Origin: Streptomyces malaysiense | GTDB taxonomy: Bacteria > Actinomycetota > Actinomycetes > Streptomycetales > Streptomycetaceae | Reading direction: 5' to 3' | NCBI RefSeq assembly: GCF_000980885.2 | Contig: NZ_LBDA02000012.1 | Coordinates: forward strand, 186,001-250,000 | DNA length: 64,000 nucleotides | In this document: positions 54,701 to 62,412 of the stretch, in pieces | Layout: every line of letters begins with the position of its first letter | Position numbering within the stretch: position 1 is the first letter of the stretch | The notes under the pieces: model-generated | The model's input: only the letters and a program-made list of their open reading frames with translations | What the model was told of the DNA's origin: nothing | Database searches by the model: none | Position numbers and translations under genes: made by a program

Positions 54701-56031
54701 ACCCCACCTCCGCGGCCCTGGCCCGGTTCCTCGCCGAAGGCCCCTCCGTGCCCGGACGGCCCCGTCCCGCCCCGGCCTCGCTCATGCCCGCGGCCCTGAC
54801 GGCCGACGCCGAACTCGATCCGGACATCCGGCCGGGACCGGGACCCGTCCCGCGCGACACCCCCCGGCGCATCCTGCTCACCGGCGCCACCGGCTTCGTG
54901 GGCGCACACCTGCTGGCGCGGCTTCTGGCCGACACGGACGCGGAGATCGTCTGCACGGTACGGGCGGCCGGCGTACGGGAGGCCACCACCCGCGTCCACG
55001 CGGCGCTCGCGCGGCACGGCATCGCGCCCGGCGAGGAGGCGTCGGCCCGCCTCACGGCTCTCCCCGCGGATCTGGCCCGTACCGGCCTGGGCCTGCCCCC
55101 GGAAACCCTGGCCGACCTCGCGGCGAGCTGCGACGCGATCTTCCACGACGCGGCGACCGTCAGCATGCTGCGCGACTACGCCACCCTCCGCGCCGTCAAC
55201 ACCGTGTCCACCCGCCTGCTGCTGCGCCTCGCGGCCGTCGGCACGACACCCCTGCACTACGTCTCCACCCTCTCCGTCGCGCCGCCGGCGAGCCGCAGCC
55301 CGGAGGTGCCGGAGGAGTTCCTGCCGCCCCACGAGGGCCTGCGGCACGGCTACCAGCAGTCCAAGTGGGCCTCCGAACGCCTCCTCGAACAGGCGGCGGC
55401 ACGCGGTCTGCCCGTCACCGTCCACCGGCTGGGCCGGGTAACCGGGCCGGTCCGCACGGGATACGTCAACGAGCACGACTTCCTGTGGAGCGTGCTGCGG
55501 GCCGGCATCCCCGCGGGCGTCCTGCCCGAGCTCTTCGAGGACGAGGTCTGGACCCCGGTGGACTTCGTCGCGCACGCCCTCGTCCACCTGTGCCTGCGCC
55601 GCAAGGACGCGACGGCGGCCGCGGGGACGGTCTTCAACCACGCCACCCCGCCCCGGGTCCGGCTCGCCGACGTGTACGACTGGGTACGGGAGTACGGCTA
55701 TCCGGTACGGACCCTGCCGCTCGCGAACTGGCGGGAGCGGCTCGCCCGTTCGGCCGGCACGGCGGCCACGACGCTCGCCTTCTTCGACTCCGCCGAGCAG
55801 GGCTCGGGCGGGCGGGGCGCCCCGCCCGACCTGCGCCTCGGGCAGGTCCGCGCCGACCGGGTGCGAGCGGGGCTGGCCGGCAGCGGCATCACCTGCCCGC
55901 CCCTCGACCGCGACCTGTTCTTCCGCTACCTGGACCACTGTGTGACGACCGGTCTCCTGCCCGTCCCGGCCCCCGGCCGCGGCTCCCGCCTCCGCCGGGC
56001 GAGCGGGCCACGCGGTCCGCGATCGGCCTGA
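51700..56031 (+). CDS. scoA: ScoA-type single-module NRPS (C-A-PCP-R)
   Basis: 1443 residues. Condensation domain (1-430) with HHIALDG at 138; adenylation domain (about 445-935) with TSGSTGRPKG, NTYGPTEATV, YRTGDLVRV and GSGKIDR; carrier domain with Ser975 in LGAQSLQAI; and a thioester reductase domain from about 1055 (LLTGATGFVGAHLLARLL). The module acylates an amino acid with isonitrile acyl groups and releases it by reduction to an alcohol or aldehyde, as described for ScoA. ScoA acts on lysine with two isonitrile acyl chains; the adenylation specificity here was not decoded. Confidence 0.9.
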   Translation: MPTPERRPLLAAQEGIWAGQQLDTDSPAYNTAEYLRIAGPLDTAVFERALRRVVAETEALNVTFDTDDTGRPRQIRTPAGDWPLHLADLTAEADPGAGATAWMEQDTARPVDLARGPVFGHALLRTAPEEFLWYHRVHHIALDGFGLSLVARRVAEVYTALMAGGPVPESGFGTLESVLAEERAYRESARHTEDRDYWTGRYADHPPVFGPAGRSALPARTFHRHVADLDPAAAGRLRTVALELSVSWPEILLAVTAAQLHRLTRAPEIVLSLPVTGRLGSVSLRVPAMVRNILPLRVTVTPDDSLRVLAPRISRELRAALPHQRYRYERLRRDLKLVGGQRRLSGPGVNIMPFAYDLRFAGHPSTVHNVSAGPVDDLAVNVYDRADGTGPRIAVDTNPELYTETGTAALGEGLLALLAEALAGPDRALGGTRAHRTVPVLDGGPLPAPARPVLSLIADHAARRGAAVAVEHAGTTLTYARLFGAARGIARELAGRGVGRGDLVALALPRGADAVTALLGVLLSGAAYCPLDPGAPADRTARLLADAAPALVLTTGVYAAGFRDRPVLLLEGLGPGTTGTPSAPAPADLAYVLHTSGSTGRPKGVAVGHAALAHFVAAATYRYGLRREDRVLQFAPPHFDASVEEIFLTLCAGATLVVRTDDMTDSVPGFLDACARLRVSVLDLPTAYWHEVAHAVSTGAAALPESVRTVVIGGETALPERVERWRAAVGTSVTLLNTYGPTEATVVATVADVSAPGPDAGEVPIGLPLPGTRAAVVDGELYLLGPTLADGYRGDPPDGARFAPLTALAGAPRAYRTGDLVRVGEDGQLRHLGRADAEFKISGHRVQPAEVESALLTYRGVREAAVAGQVLPDGTRRLVAHVVAEPPAPSAAEIRDHLRTRLPAALVPSAVEFADRLPRTGSGKIDRAALAAPPARRAPATGSPLERTVTGIWRQILGTDAVALDDDVFDLGAQSLQAIQAASRLGTALAREVKVAWLFQHPTSAALARFLAEGPSVPGRPRPAPASLMPAALTADAELDPDIRPGPGPVPRDTPRRILLTGATGFVGAHLLARLLADTDAEIVCTVRAAGVREATTRVHAALARHGIAPGEEASARLTALPADLARTGLGLPPETLADLAASCDAIFHDAATVSMLRDYATLRAVNTVSTRLLLRLAAVGTTPLHYVSTLSVAPPASRSPEVPEEFLPPHEGLRHGYQQSKWASERLLEQAAARGLPVTVHRLGRVTGPVRTGYVNEHDFLWSVLRAGIPAGVLPELFEDEVWTPVDFVAHALVHLCLRRKDATAAAGTVFNHATPPRVRLADVYDWVREYGYPVRTLPLANWRERLARSAGTAATTLAFFDSAEQGSGGRGAPPDLRLGQVRADRVRAGLAGSGITCPPLDRDLFFRYLDHCVTTGLLPVPAPGRGSRLRRASGPRGPRSA

Positions 56032-56055
56032 GCCTGCCGTCCGTCGGCAACTCGC

Positions 56056-56083
56056 GGGAACCCCAGGCCACTTCGCCCCGACT
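56056..56083 (+). promoter_or_regulatory. ECF-type promoter element, copy 6 (metallophore ABC importer)
   Basis: GGGAAC at 56056-56061, 17-base spacer, CGACTACTG from 56079. The -10 is 55 bases before the ATG of the binding-protein gene. Flanking bases match copy 5 (TCGCGGGAAC and TTCGCCCCGACT in both). Confidence 0.68.
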
Positions 56084-56137
56084 ACTGCATCAGAGCCCGC
56101 ACCCCGTGGGCACACCCACCTCACGCAAGGAGCCCGC

Positions 56138-57178
56138 ATGCCGATGAACCGGCCGGCCGCTGCCGCCGCCCTGGCCGCAGCCCTCTGTCTGTCCGCGGCG
56201 GCCTGCGGATCGTCGTCCGCCGGCCGGGCGAGCGACGGGACGGCCGGGGCCGCGGCCTCGCAGCAGGGCTACCCGGTGACCCTCGACAACTGCGGGGTGA
56301 GGGAGACCTTCGACAAGGCCCCCAGCCGGGTCGTCGTGATGAACGGCGCCTCCGTGGCCGAGGTCTCCACCCTGCTCGCCCTCGGCCTCGGCGACCGGAT
56401 CGTCGCCAACGAGCAGAGCTACGGCATGTCCGAGGTGCCGGGCCGGGCCGCGGCGATCAAGAAGCTGCCCACGGGGCACGTGAAGTTCAACGACGCCTAC
56501 GACATCCCCCGGGAGGCCATGCTCGGCCTGCGCCCGGATCTGGTGCTGTCCACGACCTCGTACGGTTTCGACCAGAAGAACGGCTTCGCCACCCGCGACC
56601 AGCTGAAGGACGTCGGGGCCCGCTCCTACGTCTCCCCGGAGGGCTGCGACCAGGACACGTCCAGGATGACCATCGAGGACAGCTACCGGCTGCTGCGCGA
56701 CATGGGAAAGGTCTTCGGCGTGAGCGACAGGGCCGAGAAGCTGATCGCCGCGTCCGAGAGGAACATCGCCACCGTCACGCGGAAGGTGAAGGGGGAGAAG
56801 AAGCCGAAGGTCATGGTGCTCTTCTCCAACATGTCCATGGGCGGCAACGACTTCGGCTCGGTCGTCGCCAGAGGCATCTACAACGACATCCTCGCCAGGG
56901 CGGGCGGCTCCAACGCCTTCGAGAACGCCTCCGCGACCTCCTTCGCCGACCTGAGCGAGGAGAAGGTGGCCGCCACCGACGTCGACGCGGTCGTCGTCAT
57001 CGGCTACAACGACCCGAACCCGGCGGCCTACGCCAGGAAACTGCTCAAGGAGTTCCCCCAGTGGCCGGCCGCGAAGAACGACAAGTACACGACGCTGTCC
57101 GACTCGATGTACCTCGGCCCCAGCAACGACGTGGCCGTCCGGAAGATCGCCGAGATGCTGCACCCCGACGCCTTCTGA
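56138..57178 (+). CDS. Metallophore-binding lipoprotein of an ABC importer
   Basis: 346 residues: signal peptide with lipobox SAAAC, then a Fe3+-siderophore-type (Peripla_BP_2) domain: SRVVVMNGASVAEVSTLLAL, LRPDLVLSTTSY, VDAVVVIGYNDP. AAGGAG six bases upstream fixes the first ATG. It heads a binding protein-permease-ATPase set of the FecBCDE type right after the NRPS gene, so it probably takes up the metal-loaded isonitrile lipopeptide. Confidence 0.87.
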   Translation: MPMNRPAAAAALAAALCLSAAACGSSSAGRASDGTAGAAASQQGYPVTLDNCGVRETFDKAPSRVVVMNGASVAEVSTLLALGLGDRIVANEQSYGMSEVPGRAAAIKKLPTGHVKFNDAYDIPREAMLGLRPDLVLSTTSYGFDQKNGFATRDQLKDVGARSYVSPEGCDQDTSRMTIEDSYRLLRDMGKVFGVSDRAEKLIAASERNIATVTRKVKGEKKPKVMVLFSNMSMGGNDFGSVVARGIYNDILARAGGSNAFENASATSFADLSEEKVAATDVDAVVVIGYNDPNPAAYARKLLKEFPQWPAAKNDKYTTLSDSMYLGPSNDVAVRKIAEMLHPDAF

Positions 57179-58200
57179 CCCGGCTCGAGGTCCCGTTCGC
57201 CTTCACGCTGCTGCCCGTCGCGCTGGTCGCCACCATGATCGTGGCGATCAGCATCGGCGCGGTCGACGTACCCGTCGGCGACGTGTGGGGGATCGTCCTG
57301 CGCCATGCCGGCGGCGCGAGGACCGGGCCCGCCGACCCCGCCCTCGACCAGATCGTGTGGAACTTCCGCACCCCGCGGGTCGTCCTCGCGGCCCTGGTCG
57401 GCGCGGGCCTCGCCGTGTCCGGCGCGGTGCTCCAGACCGTGGTGTCCAACCCGCTGGCCGATCCGATCGTGCTGGGCTTCTCCTACGGGGCCACGCTCGG
57501 CGCGGTCCTCGTCATCACCCTCGGCGGGGGCGTCGCGCTCGCCGGGCTGGGGGTGCCGGCGGCGGCCTTCCTCGGCGCGGTCGCCGCCGGAGCCCTGGTC
57601 TTCGCGCTCGGCCGACGCCACGGACGGATGGCGCCGACCCGCCTGGTCCTGGCCGGCGTCGCCGTCGGCTACGTCTTCCTCTCCGCGACCAGCTTCGTGC
57701 AACTCCGGGCGACCCCCACCGAGTTGCGGACGGTGATGTTCTGGATGCTGGGCAGCGTCGCGGGCGCCCAGTGGGACCAGCTCCCCACGGTGGCCGTCGT
57801 CGTGCTCGCCACGACCGTGCTGCTGTCCCTGTTCGGGCGCCGCCTCAACGTGCTCCTGGCCGGCGACGAGTCGGCGACCGCCCTCGGCGTCGACGTCAAC
57901 CGTCTGCGCGCCGTCCTGCTGGTCCTCAGCGCGCTGCTGACCGGAACGGTCATCGCGGTCGCGGGCAGCATCGGCTTCGTCGGGCTGATGATCCCGCACC
58001 TGGTACGGCTGACGAGCGGCGCCGACCACCGCCGGCTGCTGCCCCTGACGGCGCTGCTCGGAGCCCTCTACCTGGTCCTCGTCGACCTGCTCTCCCGCAC
58101 CCTCGACCGCCCCGACGAACTGCCCCTGGGCATCCTCACCGCACTCCTCGGCGCCCCCTTCTTCCTGTGGCTGCTGCGACGCGACAAGGGCCTGGACTAG
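57061..58200 (+). CDS. FecCD-family ABC permease (start uncertain)
   Basis: The conserved permease begins at about 57180 (PFAFTLLPVALVATMIVAIS) and has nine or ten membrane helices, with VLQTVVSNPLADPIVLG and GFVGLMIPHLVRL typical of FecCD. The only ATG/GTG/TTG start in frame before the first helix is a GTG at 57061, deep inside the upstream gene. A CTG at 57175 overlaps the binding-protein stop as CTGA and would match the coupled starts of neighbouring genes. I list the canonical start but think the CTG or a lost start is likelier. Confidence 0.82.
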   Translation: MAGREERQVHDAVRLDVPRPQQRRGRPEDRRDAAPRRLLTRLEVPFAFTLLPVALVATMIVAISIGAVDVPVGDVWGIVLRHAGGARTGPADPALDQIVWNFRTPRVVLAALVGAGLAVSGAVLQTVVSNPLADPIVLGFSYGATLGAVLVITLGGGVALAGLGVPAAAFLGAVAAGALVFALGRRHGRMAPTRLVLAGVAVGYVFLSATSFVQLRATPTELRTVMFWMLGSVAGAQWDQLPTVAVVVLATTVLLSLFGRRLNVLLAGDESATALGVDVNRLRAVLLVLSALLTGTVIAVAGSIGFVGLMIPHLVRLTSGADHRRLLPLTALLGALYLVLVDLLSRTLDRPDELPLGILTALLGAPFFLWLLRRDKGLD

Positions 58201-58204
58201 AAGC

Positions 58205-59032
58205 ATGAGACTCATCGTCGACCGGATACACGTCACCCTCGACCGCAACCCGGTCCTGCGCGACGTGAGCCTCGAAGTCCGCGAGGGCGACGTCGTCGGT
58301 CTCGTCGGACCCAACGGCAGCGGGAAGTCCACCCTGCTGCGCACCGTGTACCGTTCGCTGCGCCCGGCCGGCGGGGTGGTCCGGGTGGGCGGCGACGACG
58401 TGTGGGGACTGTCGCCCCGAGCGGCCGCCCGCCGTACCGCGGCCGTCCTCCAGGACCCCGGCGGCAACACCACCGGCCTGACCGTCGCCGAGATCGTCGC
58501 CCTCGGCCGCGCCCCCCATCACGGGCTGCTCGGCCGCGACGGCGCCGAGGACCACCGGTCCGTGTCCGACGCCATCGACCGCTGCGGCGTACGGCCCCTC
58601 GCCGGCCGCGACTACGCCTCCCTCTCGGGCGGTGAGCGCCAACGCGTGCTGCTGGCGCGGGCGCTGGCCCAGGACCCGAGGCTCCTCGTCCTGGACGAAC
58701 TCACCAACCACCTGGACATCAGGGCCCGGTTCGAACTCCTGGACCTGATCCGCGCCACCGGTGTCACCACGCTCGCCGTCCTGCACGACCTCGATCTCGC
58801 CGCCCGCCTCTGCGACCACCTCGTCGTCCTGCGCGACGGGACCGTGGCCGCGGCGGGACCGGTCCTCGACGTGCTCGCCCCGGACCTCCTCGCCGACGTC
58901 TTCGGCGTCCACGCACGCACCGAACGGCACGCCGACGGCGTCGTCCGGATCACGTACGCGGCCCGCCCGCTCGCGCGGGCCGGGGGGACGGCGGACGACG
59001 ACGCCCTCACCGCGGGGGCCGCCGACCGCTGA
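58205..59032 (+). CDS. ABC importer ATPase (FecE-type)
   Basis: 275 residues: Walker A GPNGSGKST, Q-loop VLQDPGG, signature LSGGERQRV, Walker B LLVLDELTN and the switch His in AVLHDLDLAA. ATG starts 4 bases after the permease stop. It powers uptake with the preceding binding protein and permease. The C-terminal 25 residues are an extra low-complexity tail. Confidence 0.9.
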   Translation: MRLIVDRIHVTLDRNPVLRDVSLEVREGDVVGLVGPNGSGKSTLLRTVYRSLRPAGGVVRVGGDDVWGLSPRAAARRTAAVLQDPGGNTTGLTVAEIVALGRAPHHGLLGRDGAEDHRSVSDAIDRCGVRPLAGRDYASLSGGERQRVLLARALAQDPRLLVLDELTNHLDIRARFELLDLIRATGVTTLAVLHDLDLAARLCDHLVVLRDGTVAAAGPVLDVLAPDLLADVFGVHARTERHADGVVRITYAARPLARAGGTADDDALTAGAADR

Positions 59033-59056
59033 CCCGGCGGCGCGTCCGCGTCCCCG

Positions 59057-59670
59057 TCAGGCCCCGGGCCCCGGGCCGGGTCCCGGGTCCGCCTCGTACT
59101 GGATCCCCGACCGCGTGGACTCGGCCGCACCGGGCCCGTCGTAGCGGGCGACCAGGTGCAGCGCCATGTCGATCCCGGCCGACACCCTGGCACTGGTGAC
59201 GACGGGCCCGTCGTCGACGAACCGCGGCCCACGCCGGACGTCGATCGAGGGGTCGAGCCCCGCGAGCCGGTCGAGGTGGTCGCGGTGGGTGGTGGCCGGG
59301 CGTCCGCTCAGCAGACCGGCGGCGGCCAGCACCAGCGAGCCCGTGCACACGCTCGCCAGGACGGTGCCCCGCTCGTGCAGGCCCCGTGGCCAGTCCAGAT
59401 GGTCCGGGTCCTCGACCAGGCCCCGGGTGCCGCTGCCGCCGGGATGGACGAGCAGATCCAGCCGCGGCGCCCGCGCCCGGCGTGGTCGGCGACCAGGCCG
59501 AGGCCCTTGGAAGCCCGCACCACCCCCGCCCGCCGGCCCACGGTCAGGACACGCACCGGCGCCGTCGCGACATGGGAGGCCCAGAACCCGAGCACCTCCC
59601 ACGGCCCCACCACGTCGAGTTCCTCGACGTCTTCGAAGAGCAGCACACCGATGGTCAGGTCCTCGGTCAT
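59057..59670 (-). pseudogene. DJ-1/PfpI protein resembling isonitrile hydratase, frameshifted
   Basis: From ATG 59670 the frame reads TEDLTIGVLLFEDVEELDVV and GPWEVLGFWASHVAT, then goes out of frame at about 59465-59471. The next frame continues as PRLDLLVHPGGSGTRGL, then VCTGSLVLAAAGLLSGRPAT with the nucleophile Cys, SARVSAGIDMALHL and GIQYEADP. One missing C restores a 205-residue protein. The motif set resembles Pseudomonas isonitrile hydratase, which turns isonitriles into N-formamides, and it lies directly after the isonitrile cluster. Function cannot be separated from other DJ-1/PfpI proteins by eye. Confidence 0.65.
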
Positions 59671-60154
59671 GACCGTCACCCTAGTGCCGCGACAGGCAAC
59701 GTCCGCCCCGTGCGAACGTTGCCCGCCGCGGCACTGGCGTCCGGGCGCGCGCGTCGCGGCTGCGGGCGGCGATCCCGGAGGCGGGGTACGAGGTCGCCGA
59801 GAGGGCCGCGGCCCGACGGACCGGCCCCCTACGGCGAACACGGCCGCCATTCCCAGCGCCGTCGCCGCACGGCACATCGGCGCCAGAGCGCCGGCATGGC
59901 CCGTGCCCGTACCGCGCCTCCCGCCGGACGCCTTCCGTCCCGCCACCGTCCCGCGCCCGGTCGAGCGCACGGGTCGACCTCACCACCGGGCCGGCGTGCG
60001 TGGGCAGGCGCTCCGTCCTCCGGCTGCGGCGGCCCGAGGACGGGAGGAGGATGGAGCCCGCGGACTGCCGGGGCCCGGACCACCGGGAACCGCCTCCGGC
60101 GCTGCCGAGCGAAGTCTGCCGACGGAAGGCCCCGGCGATGAGCGGCGAAGGGCG
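59671..60154. other. No gene recognised
   Basis: About 480 bases between the DJ-1/PfpI remnant and the antiporter. A plus-strand stretch near 59735-59790 (ASRLRAAIPEAGYEVAERAA) looks briefly protein-like and could be a fragment, but no start, ribosome binding site or family can be supported. Confidence 0.4.
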
Positions 60155-61483
60155 ATGAGCGGCACAGCATGGGCCGGCGTGGCGGTGGCGGGCACCACGG
60201 CCGCGTACGCGCTGTGCTCACGGCGGCTGGCGTCGTCACCGGTGTCGTCGGCGATGGTGTTCGTCGGCTGCGGAATCCTCCTCGGGCCCGTGGCGCTCGG
60301 CATCGTCGTCCCGCGGCACGACTCGGAGCCGGTCGTCGCCCTGCTCGAAGCGGCGCTCACCCTGGTGCTGTTCACCGACGCCATGACGGTCCGCGGCCGG
60401 GACCTGCGGACCGACGGCTTTCTGCCGGCCCGGCTTCTGTGCGTCGGTCTGCCGCTGAGCATCGGGGCGGGCTGGCTGCTGGCGTGGCCCCTGCTGCCCG
60501 GACTGACCCTCTGGGAACTGGCCCTGGTCGGCGCCGTCCTCGCGCCCACGGACGCGGCCCTCGGCAAGACCGCCATGTCCAGTCCGCGGGTCCCGGCACT
60601 CGTCCGGCACGGCCTCAATGTGGAGAGCGGCCTGAACGACGGCATGGTGCTGCCGTTCTTCGTGCTCTTCCTGGCCGTCATACCGGGTACGTCCGCCGCG
60701 CGAGAGGGAGCTTCGGGAGTCTTCTGGCGTGCGCTGGTGCTCAGTTCGGTCCTGGGACTCCTGGTCGGCGCGGTGGGCGGCCTGCTGTTGCGGGCGGCGC
60801 GGTCACGGGGCTGGGTCTCGGGGGAGTGGGCGCAGCTCTTCGTCCCGGCCGTCGCCACGGCCGCGTACGCCCTGGCGCTCGTGGTGAACGGCAGCGGCTT
60901 CATCGGCGCCTGGATCGGCGGGTTCGCCTTCGGGGTCGCACTGCGCCGGTCCCCGGCCTCCGAACCGGGGCAGCGCCCCGGCCTCCCGCCGGACGCGGCC
61001 GACCCCGCCGCCGGTTTCACCGAGCACCTCGGGGAACTCCTCGCCTCACTCAGCCTGCTGGTCTTCGGCGCCGTACTGCTCGGCCCGACGCTGGAGCACC
61101 TGAGCTGGCGCATCGTCGGCTACGCGGTTCTCAGTCTCACCGTCGTCCGCATGCTGCCGGTGGCCCTCGCGCTCGCCGGCAGCGGGCTGCGCCGGCCCAC
61201 GGTCGCCTACATCGGATGGTTCGGGCCCCGCGGTCTGGCCTCCGTCGTGCTCGGGCTGCTGCTCCTCGACGAAGAGCACGTCCAGGGAGTCGAGTTGGTG
61301 GCGAGAGTGGTGGCGGTCACCGTCGGCCTGAGCGTGCTGCTGCACGGCGTCACCGCTGTCGCCCTCGCCCGCCGGTACGGCGACTGGCACGAGAAGGCGG
61401 TCGCCGCGGGCGGGAATCCGCGCGAGGGAACCCCTGTTCCCGGCTCCGCGCGGGTCGCCCCGCGCGGATACCGCCGGCCGTGA
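60155..61483 (+). CDS. Monovalent cation/proton antiporter (CPA1 family)
   Basis: 442 residues with 12 or so transmembrane helices. GAVLAPTDAALGKTAMSS and LNVESGLNDGMVLPFF match the conserved ion-binding helices of NhaP/CPA1 antiporters, with the ND pair present, and GWFGPRGLASVVLGLLL matches the later Arg helix. ATG at 60155 with GAAGG upstream is favoured. It exchanges Na+ or K+ for H+. Monocistronic. Confidence 0.88.
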   Translation: MSGTAWAGVAVAGTTAAYALCSRRLASSPVSSAMVFVGCGILLGPVALGIVVPRHDSEPVVALLEAALTLVLFTDAMTVRGRDLRTDGFLPARLLCVGLPLSIGAGWLLAWPLLPGLTLWELALVGAVLAPTDAALGKTAMSSPRVPALVRHGLNVESGLNDGMVLPFFVLFLAVIPGTSAAREGASGVFWRALVLSSVLGLLVGAVGGLLLRAARSRGWVSGEWAQLFVPAVATAAYALALVVNGSGFIGAWIGGFAFGVALRRSPASEPGQRPGLPPDAADPAAGFTEHLGELLASLSLLVFGAVLLGPTLEHLSWRIVGYAVLSLTVVRMLPVALALAGSGLRRPTVAYIGWFGPRGLASVVLGLLLLDEEHVQGVELVARVVAVTVGLSVLLHGVTAVALARRYGDWHEKAVAAGGNPREGTPVPGSARVAPRGYRRP

Positions 61484-61509
61484 GCCGGCACGACGGGCCG
61501 GGACGGGAG

Positions 61510-62091
61510 TCAGGACGACGGCGGCTGGAGGACGCTGTCGATGACGTAGATGGTGGCGTTCGCGGCCTTGATGTTGCCGCAGACGATGTTCGCCTTCCCG
61601 TTGACCTTGAAGTCGGTGCCCGAGCCCGACGTGGTCAGCTTGCCGCCCTCCACCGTCGTGAAGGAGCCGTGGGAGAGTTCGTTCGGCGTGATCTGCTGGT
61701 CCACGACGTGGTAGGTCAGCACCTTCTTCAGCTGGCCCTGGTTCTGCAGCAGCGAGGTGAGCTGTGACGCGGTCACCTTCTGGAACGCCTGGTCGTCGGG
61801 TGCGAAGACGGTGATCGGGGACTTCTCGTCGAGGGTGCCGCTCAGCCGCGCCCGGACCGCGGCCGAGACCAGCTGGCTGAGCTGCGGATACGCGGCGGCG
61901 GCCTCCGTGACTTTGTCCTTGGCCGTGCTGGCCTTCTGGGAGATCCCGGCACATCCGGGACCGAACGTGCCGGAAGGGCTGGGGGACGCGTCCTGTGCCC
62001 GGCTCTGCGAGGCCATGCCTCCGAGCGCGAGCGGTACGGCGACCAGAGCCGCCGCGCCGGCCTTCGCTGTACGCATGCCGGTGAATCTCAT
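61510..62091 (-). CDS. Secreted fasciclin (FAS1)-domain protein
   Basis: The start at ATG 62091 is set by GGGAGGAAGG; 193 residues. Signal peptide (about 1-32), a short linker with one Cys (GPGCAGI), then one FAS1 domain (about 55-193): SPITVFAPDDQAFQKV, LKKVLTYHVVDQQIT and ATIYVIDSVLQP. FAS1 domains mediate adhesion. Two Cys may form a disulphide. Confidence 0.92.
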   Translation of the reverse strand: MRFTGMRTAKAGAAALVAVPLALGGMASQSRAQDASPSPSGTFGPGCAGISQKASTAKDKVTEAAAAYPQLSQLVSAAVRARLSGTLDEKSPITVFAPDDQAFQKVTASQLTSLLQNQGQLKKVLTYHVVDQQITPNELSHGSFTTVEGGKLTTSGSGTDFKVNGKANIVCGNIKAANATIYVIDSVLQPPSS

Positions 62092-62412
62092 GGCAACCTT
62101 CCTCCCGTGGAGGCGTGAACAGTGAAGAGGTTCGGACTGCGGAAATCCTCGCTTCCGCGCGCGGGGTGGGCGGCTGACGCGCCACGGCACTGGGCCGTTC
62201 CCCGGCTGTCCAGCGAGCGTATCCAGCAGGTGCGGCCGACCGCATCTCGAAGCCCGGACGAGGCGAGAACCCTGCCCCGGCGGGCGTCCTGGCCCGTCCC
62301 GGGCCCCGCCGGGCTGCGACGACCGGCGCCCCGGAGGAAGATGGTTGCCGGGAGAGGAGCGACAAGGCGGCCGGGACCGGACCCTTCATACGGTGAGCGA
62401 AGTGGTGTCGTC
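62092..62412. other. Divergent intergenic region, no gene
   Basis: About 320 bases between the fasciclin gene (leftward) and the DUF1254 gene (rightward). It must hold two promoters; I see no convincing -35/-10 pair, repeat or small gene. Confidence 0.5.

Noticed and set aside
51673..56139. A 1488-codon open frame on the minus strand
   Set aside because: It is the antisense shadow of the C-A-PCP-R synthetase, which has all expected motifs in the plus frame.
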